From NCBI GenBank assembly GCA_023406965.1, contig JAEXTI010000170.1:1-9513 (forward strand): a DNA stretch of 9,513 bases, in the 5' to 3' direction. Each line of letters starts with the position of its first letter. Position 1 is the first letter of the stretch. Of the stretch, positions 1 to 5,915 are shown piece by piece. Made by a program: the position numbers and the translations under genes. This stretch comes from Chloroflexota bacterium. Lineage in GTDB: Bacteria > Chloroflexota > Anaerolineae > Anaerolineales > Anaerolineaceae. Under the pieces are notes generated by a model. The model saw only the letters and a program-made list of their open reading frames with translations, did not search any database and was not told the origin of the DNA.

Positions 1-241
1 GGGTGAACAGGCGGGCAATGCCGGCGAAGTCGATGCCGCAGAAAGCCAGGGTGAGGATGGTAGCCCAGCGCATGCCCCCGAACTGCAAGTCACCGAGCAG
101 GTCGCGCAGGGCGTGTTCGGTGGTGGAGTAGTTGAACATCTCAAAAGCTGCCAGAGCGCCCAGGATGAGCATGACAAAGGCAATGCCGGGGTCGATTCTG
201 CGCAGCAAATACGATAATCTTTGGGAGAAGGAGCGGTTCAT
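1..241 (-). CDS. N-terminal part of an uncharacterised membrane protein (runs off the window)
   Basis: The minus-strand frame opens with ATG at 241-239 and stays open for 80 codons to the window edge, so the C-terminus is missing. A GGAGG ribosome site (246-250) lies five bases before the ATG. The protein begins MNRSFSQRLSYLLRR, a basic cytoplasmic-type leader. A hydrophobic helix follows at about residues 19-34 (IAFVMLILGALAAFEMF), then an acidic/polar stretch around TTEHALRDLLGDL, and a second hydrophobic segment at about 58-75 (MRWATILTLAFCGIDFAGIA). I do not recognise a named family; the visible part is consistent with a small integral membrane protein. A near-consensus promoter with an embedded palindrome sits directly upstream, so it is probably the first gene of a repressor-controlled unit continuing to the left. 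Coding status is well supported; function is unknown. Confidence 0.7.
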   Translation of the reverse strand, partial: MNRSFSQRLSYLLRRIDPGIAFVMLILGALAAFEMFNYSTTEHALRDLLGDLQFGGMRWATILTLAFCGIDFAGIARLFT

Positions 242-286
242 GTGTTTCCTCCAAATGTTGTTCTACCGGATGGGTGATACGTCACC

Positions 287-315
287 ATTATAGAACAATC
301 ATTCTATTAAGTCAA
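287..315 (-). promoter_or_regulatory. Strong sigma-70-type promoter for the membrane protein at 1-241
   Basis: On the minus strand a TTGACT -35 box (315-310) is followed after exactly 17 bases by a perfect TATAAT -10 box (292-287). Transcription should start near position 280, giving a leader of about 40 bases before the ATG at 241. It is the closest match to the housekeeping consensus in the window. The spacer contains a palindrome (separate entry), which suggests that a promoter this strong is kept under repression. Confidence 0.75.
291..306. promoter_or_regulatory. Palindromic operator candidate inside the promoter spacer
   Basis: TAGAACAATCATTCTA is an interrupted palindrome with perfect 5-base arms (TAGAA/TTCTA) around a 6-base centre, 12 of 16 positions being self-complementary. 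It fills most of the spacer and touches the -10 box, the usual place for a TetR- or MarR-type repressor site. The octamer CAATCATT recurs at 296-303 and 313-320, the second copy overlapping the -35 box, so two protein molecules could bind side by side. A further palindrome, GGTGA-TACG-TCACC, lies at 273-286 around the expected start of transcription. No regulator gene is visible in the window, so the identity of the binding protein is inference. Confidence 0.5.
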
Positions 316-363
316 TCATTTTAGAAAATTGGTTCGATTATTGCAACAGTTAAGCCCCGGTAT

Positions 364-392
364 TTGCAAAATGCGCAAAGCTGTGCTATTGT
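364..392 (+). promoter_or_regulatory. Promoter with extended -10 for the 432-1479 operon
   Basis: TTGCAA (364-369) and TATTGT (387-392) are each 4/6 matches to the sigma-70 consensus with the ideal 17-base spacing. The -10 is preceded by TGC (384-386), an extended -10 element that compensates for weak boxes. The predicted start, near 399, gives a leader of about 33 bases and lies downstream of a possible GTG start at 396. This argues for translation starting at 432. Confidence 0.5.
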
Positions 393-418
393 TCTGTGCG
401 GAAGCATGGCAGATTCAT

Positions 419-423
419 GGAGG
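419..423 (+). promoter_or_regulatory. Ribosome binding site that fixes the start at 432
   Basis: GGAGG at 419-423 is followed by 8 bases and then ATG at 432. The reading frame is also open upstream from a GTG at 396 and an ATG at 417, but the latter overlaps this GGAGG itself and neither has a comparable site. The 432 start is therefore preferred. Confidence 0.65.
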
Positions 424-431
424 ACGCACAA

Positions 432-875
432 ATGAATGAACCCGGTTTGCCAAGGATGGGTCAATGGCGGTTAATCCTGATCGCGGTCCCTTGTTTTGTG
501 TTGGGAGGCGCGGGCTGGCTGCGCCTGGCGACTGCCCTGCGCGAGTGGGATTTTCTAATTGAACTGGGTGTGCAACCAGGGCCGCAGATCATGGCGATTG
601 GCGGCGTGTTGTGGGGACTGCTGGGTTGGGGGGCGCTGGCCTTGCTACTGTTGCGCCCGCGCGGCGATTGGAACCGCCCGGCGGTGTTCCTGATGATGCT
701 GCTGGCGGCGATTTTACACTGGGTAGATTTTCTGGGCTTCACCCGCCCGGCAGAAATGCGGGTGAACTGGCCTTTCGGCCTGATTGTAACCGTGGTGGGC
801 CTGGTCTATTTCTTTTTCATGCTGCGCCTGCCGCTGTGGTGGCGAACGCGCAAGGAGGCCGGGGATGGCAAATAA
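432..875 (+). CDS. Small four-helix membrane protein, function unknown
   Basis: A 147-residue protein from the ATG at 432, chosen for its GGAGG site; a longer frame back to GTG 396 exists. Four hydrophobic segments are visible: about residues 12-33, 51-75, 83-103 and 114-132. The loops are short and the tail is basic (LWWRTRKEAGDGK), so the C-terminus is probably cytoplasmic by the positive-inside rule. No catalytic motif or known family is recognised. Its last 11 bases overlap the start of the CYTH-domain gene, so the two are co-transcribed and probably translationally coupled. That may mean a shared role, but the sequence does not show which. It is confidently a gene; function is unassigned. 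Confidence 0.75.
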   Translation: MNEPGLPRMGQWRLILIAVPCFVLGGAGWLRLATALREWDFLIELGVQPGPQIMAIGGVLWGLLGWGALALLLLRPRGDWNRPAVFLMMLLAAILHWVDFLGFTRPAEMRVNWPFGLIVTVVGLVYFFFMLRLPLWWRTRKEAGDGK

Positions 876-1479
876 CAGCGATCAAGAGATCGAAGTCAAA
901 TTCATGGTTCGGGACCACGCCGCGCTGGAAGAACGCCTGATTGCTGCCGGAGCGGTGCTGGTTGCGCCGCGCGTGCATGAGATCAATTTGCGCTTCGACA
1001 CGCCGGATTGGGAGTTGACCTCCAACCGGCGGGTGCTGCGCCTGCGCCAGGACAGCCGCAACGTCTTGACCTACAAAGGCCCCGCCGCGGCGGGCGAAGA
1101 GGTGGCCATTCGCACTGAAATTGAAACCGAGGTGGCCGATTTTGGCGCCGCGCAGCGCATTTTGGAGGCCCTGGGCTACCGCATTTCGGCGACGTACGAG
1201 AAATACCGCACCACCTACCAATGGGGTGAGTTGGAAGCGGTGCAGGATGAGATGCCCTACGGCGATTTTCTGGAGATCGAGGGTCCCGACACGGCCCGCT
1301 TGCAAGAAGCCGCCGCAGTCCTACAACTGGATTGGTCAGCGCGCTCCAGCTTCAGTTATATGGGGCTGTTTGAGTATTACAGCCAGGCCCACGGGCTGCC
1401 GGGAAAGGATCTGTCCTTTGCCGCGCTATCCAAGCGCAGCATCACCCCGGCTGATTTGGGCTTGCGTTACGCAGATTAA
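865..1479 (+). CDS. CYTH-domain protein (class IV adenylate cyclase / thiamine-triphosphatase-like)
   Basis: A 204-residue protein whose ATG at 865 lies 6 bases after AAGGAGG (852-858). It shows the defining CYTH pattern of alternating charged residues lining a tunnel. ExExK is at residues 8-12 (EIEVK), followed by basic pairs at R59/R61 (VLRLRQ), K71 (TYKGP), R83 with E85/E87 (AIRTEIE), K113/R115 and E137/E139 (FLEIEG). In the family (CyaB, ThTPase, triphosphate tunnel enzymes) the acidic residues bind two divalent metals and the basic ones hold a triphosphate. Known activities include cAMP formation and hydrolysis of thiamine triphosphate or tripolyphosphate; the sequence alone does not choose between them. 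Length is normal for the family and all key residues appear intact. A cytosolic enzyme is expected. It is the second gene of the operon with the small membrane protein. Confidence 0.88.
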   Translation: MANNSDQEIEVKFMVRDHAALEERLIAAGAVLVAPRVHEINLRFDTPDWELTSNRRVLRLRQDSRNVLTYKGPAAAGEEVAIRTEIETEVADFGAAQRILEALGYRISATYEKYRTTYQWGELEAVQDEMPYGDFLEIEGPDTARLQEAAAVLQLDWSARSSFSYMGLFEYYSQAHGLPGKDLSFAALSKRSITPADLGLRYAD

Positions 1480-1493
1480 ACTCTAAGAAAGTA

Positions 1494-2306
1494 CTAACTA
1501 CTGGCACTGCTGTAGCTGCGCAGGCCTTTGGACCAGGCCGCCCGCACCACGCCCAGCAGGATGAGTGGAACCACAAACGCCCAGGCCATGTAGACCGGGG
1601 GCATTTTGCCGAGCACGAACATGGGCGGGAAGTTGGTGATGACAAAGATGGGCAGGACGAAGACGCCGATCTGCTTGATCCAGTTGGTGTAGATGTCCAT
1701 GGGCATGTTGTTGAAATCCCAGAACGAATCGGTGATTTCGGCGATGGCGGTGGTGTTCATTAACCAGAACGAAAGCGTTTGTGGCAGCAGGAAAAGGCAG
1801 TAGCTGACCACACAACTGAGGGCGATGAAGACCAGGTATCCGCCCACTGTCACCAGCGTGACGGGGATGTCCAGGCGGTTCCAGGCGATGATGACCATGA
1901 CGGCCCCGGCGATGACATCGACGCTGAAGATGCCCAAATCCACCTGGCGCAAGGTGGCCATGAACTGCACCGAGACGGGCTTGGTGAGGATGATATCCAG
2001 GTCGCCGTCCTTGATCTTGTTGCGCAGGCCGTACATGTTGATCATGAACATCCCAGCATAGACGCCCGTGAGGGCCACAAAGGTGCCGATGAACAGCAAG
2101 ATGGCATCGGGGGTGAGACCGTTGATGGTCACGTTGGAGCGGTAGACCACCATCACGTAGGACAGCTTGACCAGCAGGTAGCCGCTTTCCATAGCCAGGT
2201 TGCCGATGAAGTTGAAGCGATACTCCATTTGCGCCATGATACTGTTCTTGACAAACAGGATGTAGATGAGGAAGTGCTTTTTAAGCTCGCGGAGCAGGTT
2301 GCGCAT
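1494..2306 (-). CDS. ABC-2 exporter permease, DUF990-like second subunit
   Basis: A 270-residue protein starting at ATG 2306, one base after the TAA of the preceding permease gene. A GGGAGG site at 2317-2312 precedes it. The frame is open for seven more codons upstream, but those overlap the previous gene and lack such a site. About six membrane helices are visible (roughly residues 38-57, 66-93, 122-141, 149-175, 212-231 and 236-256). The motif IKDGDLDIILTKPVSVQF (98-115) is the 'gate'-type motif of ABC-2 permeases. NNMPMDIYTNWI followed by VLPIFVITNFPP (199-228) is typical of the DUF990/COG3694-like family. In that family it pairs with a second permease and an ATPase, both encoded just upstream, to form an exporter of unknown substrate. 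It ends 14 bases from the stop of the convergent CYTH gene, and I see no terminator between them. Confidence 0.85.
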   Translation of the reverse strand: MRNLLRELKKHFLIYILFVKNSIMAQMEYRFNFIGNLAMESGYLLVKLSYVMVVYRSNVTINGLTPDAILLFIGTFVALTGVYAGMFMINMYGLRNKIKDGDLDIILTKPVSVQFMATLRQVDLGIFSVDVIAGAVMVIIAWNRLDIPVTLVTVGGYLVFIALSCVVSYCLFLLPQTLSFWLMNTTAIAEITDSFWDFNNMPMDIYTNWIKQIGVFVLPIFVITNFPPMFVLGKMPPVYMAWAFVVPLILLGVVRAAWSKGLRSYSSASS

Positions 2307-2307
2307 A

Positions 2308-3117
2308 TTAGCCTCCCACCGCCACATAGCGCCGGTTGCCTACCCGCCAGAGGAGATTGGCGAGGATGTAGGTTAGCCCGATCCACAGGCATTGCACGGC
2401 CAGGCCCTGGTAAAACTCGGCCCCGGTGATTTTACCGGTGAGAACATTGATGGGGTAATTGACTGTGTATTTGAAGGGCAGCAGGTTCATGACCTGTACG
2501 AAGCGCTCGCCGAACACCTCGAGGGGGAAGATGCCGCCGCTGAGCAGCACGGTGGTGATGCGAACCGCTTCGAACAGGAAACCCACCTCAATGATCCAAA
2601 ACGAGATGGCGCTGACGCAGTAAAAAATGAGAAAGTTGAGTATGACCGCCAGGAGCAGCGTGACCAGGAAGGCCAGGACGGAGACTAGCTGGAAGGTGAG
2701 ACCCCAGAACACGCTCAGGCCCGCCAGGAGCACGACCAGGATGCCCAGAATCATCAACTGCCCGGGGAGTTTGTTGCCCAGAAAGCTGGCCAGGCGGTAA
2801 GCAAAGTAGCCCACTGGCTGGACCATGAACTTGCTGTACTTGCCGCTCTTCACATCGTCCATGATCTCGTATTCAAACCCCGAGCGCACGATGCGCGCGA
2901 CCAACCCGGCCATGAACGTGTAGGCGATCATCTGGCGGAAGGTGTAGCCGTACAGATCGTTTTCGCTGGAGGCGTTGTAGATGGCCGTCCACAAGAAGGT
3001 CTGGATGAAGATGGGGTAGGCGGCGCTGACCAGGGAGAGCAGGAAGTTGGCCCGGTACTCCAGGGCGGTTTCAAAGCCCAGCAAGAAGGATTGGGTGTAT
3101 TTCTTAAGCCAGCGCAT
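2308..3117 (-). CDS. ABC-2 exporter permease, first subunit
   Basis: A 269-residue integral membrane protein whose ATG at 3117 overlaps the 3' end of the ATPase gene by 14 bases. A GGGAGG site lies six bases before it inside that gene, indicating translational coupling. About six transmembrane helices are visible. Family motifs are DDVKSGKYSKFMVQPVGYFA (residues 87-106), matching the 'sG.l...Ll.Pv' pattern of ABC-2 permeases, and LLSGGIFPLEVFGE followed by LLPFKYTVNYPINVLTG (191-228), matching the conserved 'SG..fP.......lPF...y.P....G' segment. It resembles the COG4587-like group found next to COG4586-like ATPases. It probably forms a heterodimer with the next gene product in the cytoplasmic membrane. 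The exported substrate cannot be read from sequence; drug, lipid or polymer export are family possibilities. Confidence 0.85.
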   Translation of the reverse strand: MRWLKKYTQSFLLGFETALEYRANFLLSLVSAAYPIFIQTFLWTAIYNASSENDLYGYTFRQMIAYTFMAGLVARIVRSGFEYEIMDDVKSGKYSKFMVQPVGYFAYRLASFLGNKLPGQLMILGILVVLLAGLSVFWGLTFQLVSVLAFLVTLLLAVILNFLIFYCVSAISFWIIEVGFLFEAVRITTVLLSGGIFPLEVFGERFVQVMNLLPFKYTVNYPINVLTGKITGAEFYQGLAVQCLWIGLTYILANLLWRVGNRRYVAVGG

Positions 3118-4096
3118 GGCCCGCCTCCCGCCGCTGGAAGAGCAGGGCGATGCCTTCTTCGACCGGCACGTCCTCGATGTTGAAATCGATCACGGGGAGC
3201 TGGTCGAGGATGGCCTTGGAGATTTCTTTGACCTGGGTGCGCGGCACCTGCAGGGTGGCGTTGAGACCGGCCAGCTCTTTTACCTCGCCGAAGGCCGCCA
3301 GATCGGTTTGGGTGACGGTGTTGGACAGTTGCAGCTTGATGATCTTGGACTGGGCAAACACATCATTCACCCGGTGCAGATCGCCTTCAAAGACGATTTG
3401 GCCCTGGTTGATGATGATGGTACGTTTGCACAGGTTTTCGATATCGGCCATGTAATGACTGGTTAATACGATGGTGGCGCGCCGCTGCTGGTTGTAGTAC
3501 TTGAGGAAATCGCGGATTTTCTTCTGGGAGAGAATATCCAGGCCAATGGTGGGCTCGTCCAGGAAGATGAGCTTGGGGCGGTGGATGAGGGCTGCAATCA
3601 GCTCCATTTTCATGCGCTCGCCCAATGAGAGCCGGCGCACCTGCACATCGAGCAGGTCTTTCACATCCAGTAACTCGGTCAGCTCGGCCAGGGTGCTCTG
3701 GTAGGCCTTGTCTTCCACCTCGTAGATGCACTTGTTCAGGTAGAGGGACTCGTTGGCGGGCAGGTCCCACCACAGTTGGGCCTTTTGCCCCATGACGATG
3801 GCGAACTGCATCTTGAAGGCCTTCTTGCGCTCCCAGGGCACAAAGCCCAGCACGTGGGCCTGCCCGGCGGTAGGGTGCAGGATTCCGGAGAGCATCTTGA
3901 GGGTGGTGGTCTTTCCGGCGCCGTTGGGACCCAAAAAGCCGATCATTTCGCCTTCGGCAATCTCGAAAGAAATTTCGCGCACCGCTGCTTTGGTCAATTT
4001 TTCGCGATGGAACAGGTTCTTGATCGAATTTTTGAGTCCCAGTTCTTTTTTGTAGTAATCGAAGGATTTGGAAAGGCGCTCTACCTGGATAATCAT
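3104..4096 (-). CDS. ABC-2 exporter ATP-binding protein
   Basis: A 330-residue ATPase from ATG 4096, preceded by a GGAG site. The open frame continues 45 codons upstream, but that extension passes through the -10 box and has no ABC-like sequence, so it is rejected. Intact motifs: Walker A GPNGAGKT (56-63), Q-loop glutamine near residue 104, signature LSLGE (156-160), Walker B LIFLDE (176-181), D-loop GLD (185-187) and switch histidine H214 (TSHYM). A stretch of about 20 residues between the first strand and Walker A (KKELGLKNSIKNLF) is typical of COG4586-like ATPases. After H214 a C-terminal domain of about 100 residues replaces the shorter end of simple ATPases. It should drive the two permeases encoded directly downstream in the same operon. 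Confidence 0.93.
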   Translation of the reverse strand: MIIQVERLSKSFDYYKKELGLKNSIKNLFHREKLTKAAVREISFEIAEGEMIGFLGPNGAGKTTTLKMLSGILHPTAGQAHVLGFVPWERKKAFKMQFAIVMGQKAQLWWDLPANESLYLNKCIYEVEDKAYQSTLAELTELLDVKDLLDVQVRRLSLGERMKMELIAALIHRPKLIFLDEPTIGLDILSQKKIRDFLKYYNQQRRATIVLTSHYMADIENLCKRTIIINQGQIVFEGDLHRVNDVFAQSKIIKLQLSNTVTQTDLAAFGEVKELAGLNATLQVPRTQVKEISKAILDQLPVIDFNIEDVPVEEGIALLFQRREAGHALA

Positions 4097-4138
4097 GGAC
4101 GTTCTCCGGTGAAAGTGTGAAGGTTCAACTCGGCGCGA

Positions 4139-4144
4139 ATTATA
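4139..4144 (-). promoter_or_regulatory. -10 box for the ABC exporter operon
   Basis: The minus strand reads TATAAT, a perfect -10 hexamer, placing the transcript start near 4132 and leaving a leader of about 36 bases before ATG 4096. No good -35 is found at 16-18 bases; the best resemblance, TTGGCA (4173-4168), is 23 bases away. The perfect palindrome CCAGC-C-GCTGG (4147-4157) sits immediately upstream of the -10. This suggests the promoter depends on, or is controlled by, a bound regulator. Confidence 0.5.
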
Positions 4145-4175
4145 CTCCAGCCGCTGGCGCTGCTTTATGCCAATT

Positions 4176-4205
4176 CCAGGAGAATCTTTTTTGCCACTCC
4201 TGGCA
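4176..4205. repeat. Nested inverted repeats in the divergent regulatory region
   Basis: CCAGGAG (4176-4182) is perfectly complementary to CTCCTGG (4197-4203) across a 14-base gap. TGCCA (4192-4196) pairs with TGGCA (4201-4205) across only four bases. The two share their right arm, so only one can form at a time. As DNA they look like regulator half-sites between the start regions of the ABC operon and the exported-protein genes. As RNA a terminator is unlikely, because no T-run follows either arm. Confidence 0.4.
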
Positions 4206-4217
4206 CGAACCTTGCAA
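4201..4217 (+). promoter_or_regulatory. Sigma-54 (RpoN) type -24/-12 promoter candidate
   Basis: TGGCACG, four bases, then TTGCAA: an exact match to the established -24/-12 consensus YTGGCACG-N4-TTGCW. A C precedes it as the pyrimidine. The invariant GG (4202-4203) and GC (4214-4215) are separated by the required 10 bases. Transcription would start near 4227, leaving about 63 bases before the ATG at 4290. Sigma-54 promoters need an enhancer-bound activator, whose site would lie in or beyond the palindrome-rich DNA between 4147 and 4200. Whether this organism has RpoN cannot be told from the window, and overlapping palindromes offer another explanation for part of the match. Confidence 0.45.
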
Positions 4218-4289
4218 TTTACAGAGTCCATTAGGGTAAGGGAAGCAATTTAGGGGGCGTTTTCGGGTCAGTGGATAGGAGTAAGTGAG

Positions 4290-4907
4290 ATGAAAGTGAT
4301 CAAACGAAAATGGCCCATTTTCCTGGCGTGCAGTGTGTTTGTGATTGGCGGGTTGTTTTTGCTGCTACGGCCTGTCCCCAACGGGAAATCCGCTGCGCCG
4401 AAGCAGGCCGTTTTGCCCTCGGAAGGCTGGCAAGTGTGCGCGGACCTGGGCATCGGGTCCCCGCCAGGCGCGCCGGGCAACGTGCAGTTGATGCTGCTGT
4501 GTGCAGGCGATGACTGGGAGGTGCGGGCCTACTGCCTGGAACCCGCCGAGCCCGCTCCACCGCTTGGCGCGGGCTGCTCGCTGGTGGGGGGCGTCACATT
4601 CTGGTGCGGCGAGGCGTATCAATTATTGCAACTGTACCAAATCCAGCAGACTCCTGCGCCTACCGCGACACCTACCAACACGCGCACTGCAACAGCGACA
4701 CCCATTCCAACCAACACGCCTTTGCCCTCTTTGACACCCCTGCAGCCCACGGCACTCGCGCAGCCCAGCGCGACCCCGGCTCCCGACACGCAGCCGACGG
4801 TGTTTGTGCGCCCCAGCGCGGGTGGGCCGGGCAACCTGCTGCCGGTGGCATCGGTGCTGGCGCTGGCTGCAGGGCTGGTGCTGCTGGTTGCCGCGCGGCG
4901 GAGATAG
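4290..4907 (+). CDS. Exported membrane-anchored protein with Cys-rich domain, Pro/Thr linker and C-terminal anchor
   Basis: A 205-residue protein; ATG 4290 follows AGGAG (4277-4281) by eight bases. The N-terminus is a basic leader plus hydrophobic helix (MKVIKRKW, then about residues 9-27), acting as signal peptide or signal anchor. Residues 44-118 form a small extracytoplasmic domain with five cysteines (50, 71, 82, 96, 106), compatible with disulphides. Residues 121-170 are a low-complexity Pro/Thr/Ala linker (TPAPTATPTNTRTATATP), a style common in Chloroflexota surface proteins. The C-terminus has GGPGNLLP, a hydrophobic helix (183-202) and a terminal RRR: the three-part layout of surface-sorting signals, though without LPxTG. 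No named family is recognised. It probably shares a transcript with the sortase-like gene starting 6 bases after its stop. Confidence 0.75.
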   Translation: MKVIKRKWPIFLACSVFVIGGLFLLLRPVPNGKSAAPKQAVLPSEGWQVCADLGIGSPPGAPGNVQLMLLCAGDDWEVRAYCLEPAEPAPPLGAGCSLVGGVTFWCGEAYQLLQLYQIQQTPAPTATPTNTRTATATPIPTNTPLPSLTPLQPTALAQPSATPAPDTQPTVFVRPSAGGPGNLLPVASVLALAAGLVLLVAARRR

Positions 4908-4913
4908 CCGCGC

Positions 4914-5747
4914 ATGGGCGGGCGGTGGTACCGCCTGGCGGTGACGGCAGGAACGATCCTGTTTGCCGCAGGGGTGGCAGGTATTTTGTGGACGGCCTGG
5001 CTGATCTTGCGGCCCGCGCCGCCGCCGGCTGCCATTGCCGCCGCGCCCGAGCCTGCCCGGCGGGCGACGCCCTTTCAGCCGGATGCGCCCACCGCCACCG
5101 TCCCGGCGCCCACGCCCACCCCGCTGCCGACCGGCGCACCCGAGGCGCCGCGCGAGGGGGCCTTTGACTGGCTGCAGGATGCGGAAGAGAGCGGCAAAGT
5201 CCGGTTAATCATCCAGCCGCCCGCGGAGGTGAACGGCGGGCGGGAGATAAAATCTACCTTCATCCTGTCCTCGGATTGTGAGTACGGCACGGGGCGGGCC
5301 TGCCTGAGCACGCACCGCGGCGGGCAGGTGACCCTGTTGACCATCCACTCGGGGCTGGGCGGGGAGGGTGAAGCGCTGCGCGGCGCGGTGGAGGGCACGG
5401 GGCTGAACATGGCCTTTTTCTCGCTGGAGCGCATCCGGCGCAATATGGACGCGCTGGCGGGGTCACCGGTGATCTTGCGCAGTGAGCAGGCGGCGCGAGA
5501 CGACCTGGAACTGGCGGCGCTGGTGCGCGTGCCGCCCGCCCGGCTGGAGGCGTACTTCCAGCAGCCCTTCGACGAGGCCCTGGCGGCGGCGGAGCAGGAT
5601 AACCCGGGGTTGGCGGATGTGCTGGGCGAGGGTGAGGACTGGCTGGTTTTTGAAATCTGCGGCTGGCAGCTTCCCGGCGAGGGATGGTACCCCGGGGTGA
5701 CGCCTTCAACGGGGGCGATTTATTTGGGGTTTATCCGGGTGCGGTGA
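4914..5747 (+). CDS. Membrane-anchored extracytoplasmic protein, possible divergent sortase
   Basis: A 277-residue protein whose ATG lies 6 bases after the previous stop, with a modest GGAG site inside the previous gene's end. One N-terminal helix (about residues 10-32) is followed by a Pro/Ala linker (33-80), leaving a soluble extracytoplasmic domain at about 83-277. That domain has sortase-like features in the right order: a strand ending in histidine (VTLLTIHSG, H145), strands SPVILRS and DLELAALVRV, a strand ending in cysteine (WLVFEICGW, C249) and a final strand with arginine (YLGFIRVR, R275). C122 and C130 could form a disulphide. The His-Cys gap (104) and Cys-Arg gap (26) are longer than in classical sortases and the TLxTC motif is degenerate, so this is only a candidate. 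The alternative is an uncharacterised periplasmic-face protein. High GC matches its neighbours. Confidence 0.7.
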   Translation: MGGRWYRLAVTAGTILFAAGVAGILWTAWLILRPAPPPAAIAAAPEPARRATPFQPDAPTATVPAPTPTPLPTGAPEAPREGAFDWLQDAEESGKVRLIIQPPAEVNGGREIKSTFILSSDCEYGTGRACLSTHRGGQVTLLTIHSGLGGEGEALRGAVEGTGLNMAFFSLERIRRNMDALAGSPVILRSEQAARDDLELAALVRVPPARLEAYFQQPFDEALAAAEQDNPGLADVLGEGEDWLVFEICGWQLPGEGWYPGVTPSTGAIYLGFIRVR

Positions 5748-5750
5748 GGC

Positions 5751-5910
5751 GTAGGTCGGCTTGAGCGGGTGATCCAGCTACTTTGACTTTCGATCGCTCC
5801 GGCGAAAGCCGACATCTGATGAAAGATGTTGGATTTCGGACGGTTGGATGGTCATTTCTGTTTGCGGTCGAACTACCCGGCTCGGGTATGCTGCCCTCAA
5901 TCCAACCTAC
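5751..5910. repeat. Complete two-hairpin palindromic repeat element (copy A)
   Basis: The 160-base element is bounded by imperfect terminal inverted repeats: GTAGGTCGGCTTGAGCG at the left, and GTAGGTTGGATTGAGGG read on the minus strand from the right end (14/17 identical). Inside are three hairpins. GTCGGCTT (5755-5762) pairs with AAGCCGAC (5806-5813). ACATCT (5812-5817) pairs with AGATGT (5824-5829). GTTGGATT (5829-5836) pairs with AATCCAAC (5899-5906). It starts three bases after the stop of the preceding gene, so its first hairpin may also end that transcript. The layout resembles REP-doublet or MITE-like interspersed repeats. No transposase and no clear target duplication are seen. Confidence 0.65.
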
Positions 5911-5915
5911 CAGAC

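Noticed and set aside
1779..2429. A 216-codon open frame opposite the ABC permeases.
   Set aside because: It is very His/Asp/Gln-rich, typical of the antisense of membrane-helix codons, and overlaps two well-supported genes.
4097..4231. A 45-residue N-terminal extension of the ABC ATPase.
   Set aside because: It crosses the TATAAT box and palindrome and shows no family similarity, while ATG 4096 gives a standard ABC start (MIIQVERLSKSF).
4622..4780. Apparent tandem repeat in the ACACC/CCAAC-rich DNA, considered as a DNA repeat or CRISPR-like array.
   Set aside because: It is explained by the Pro/Thr linker codons of the exported protein; there is no regular repeat-spacer pattern, and I saw no CRISPR array elsewhere in the window.
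4979..5139. LPTGA in the linker of the possible sortase (residues 71-75), read as an LPxTG signal.
   Set aside because: It lies in an N-terminal Pro-rich linker, not before a C-terminal helix and basic tail, so it cannot act as a sorting signal; such words are expected in this composition.
5829..5906. Integron attC-like core sites: GTTGGAT fits GTTRRRY and ATCCAAC fits RYYYAAC, flanking a one-gene cassette.
   Set aside because: The order is reversed. An attC site runs from RYYYAAC to GTTRRRY over about 60-140 bases, whereas here GTTRRRY comes first on both strands and in both copies. No integrase gene is present.
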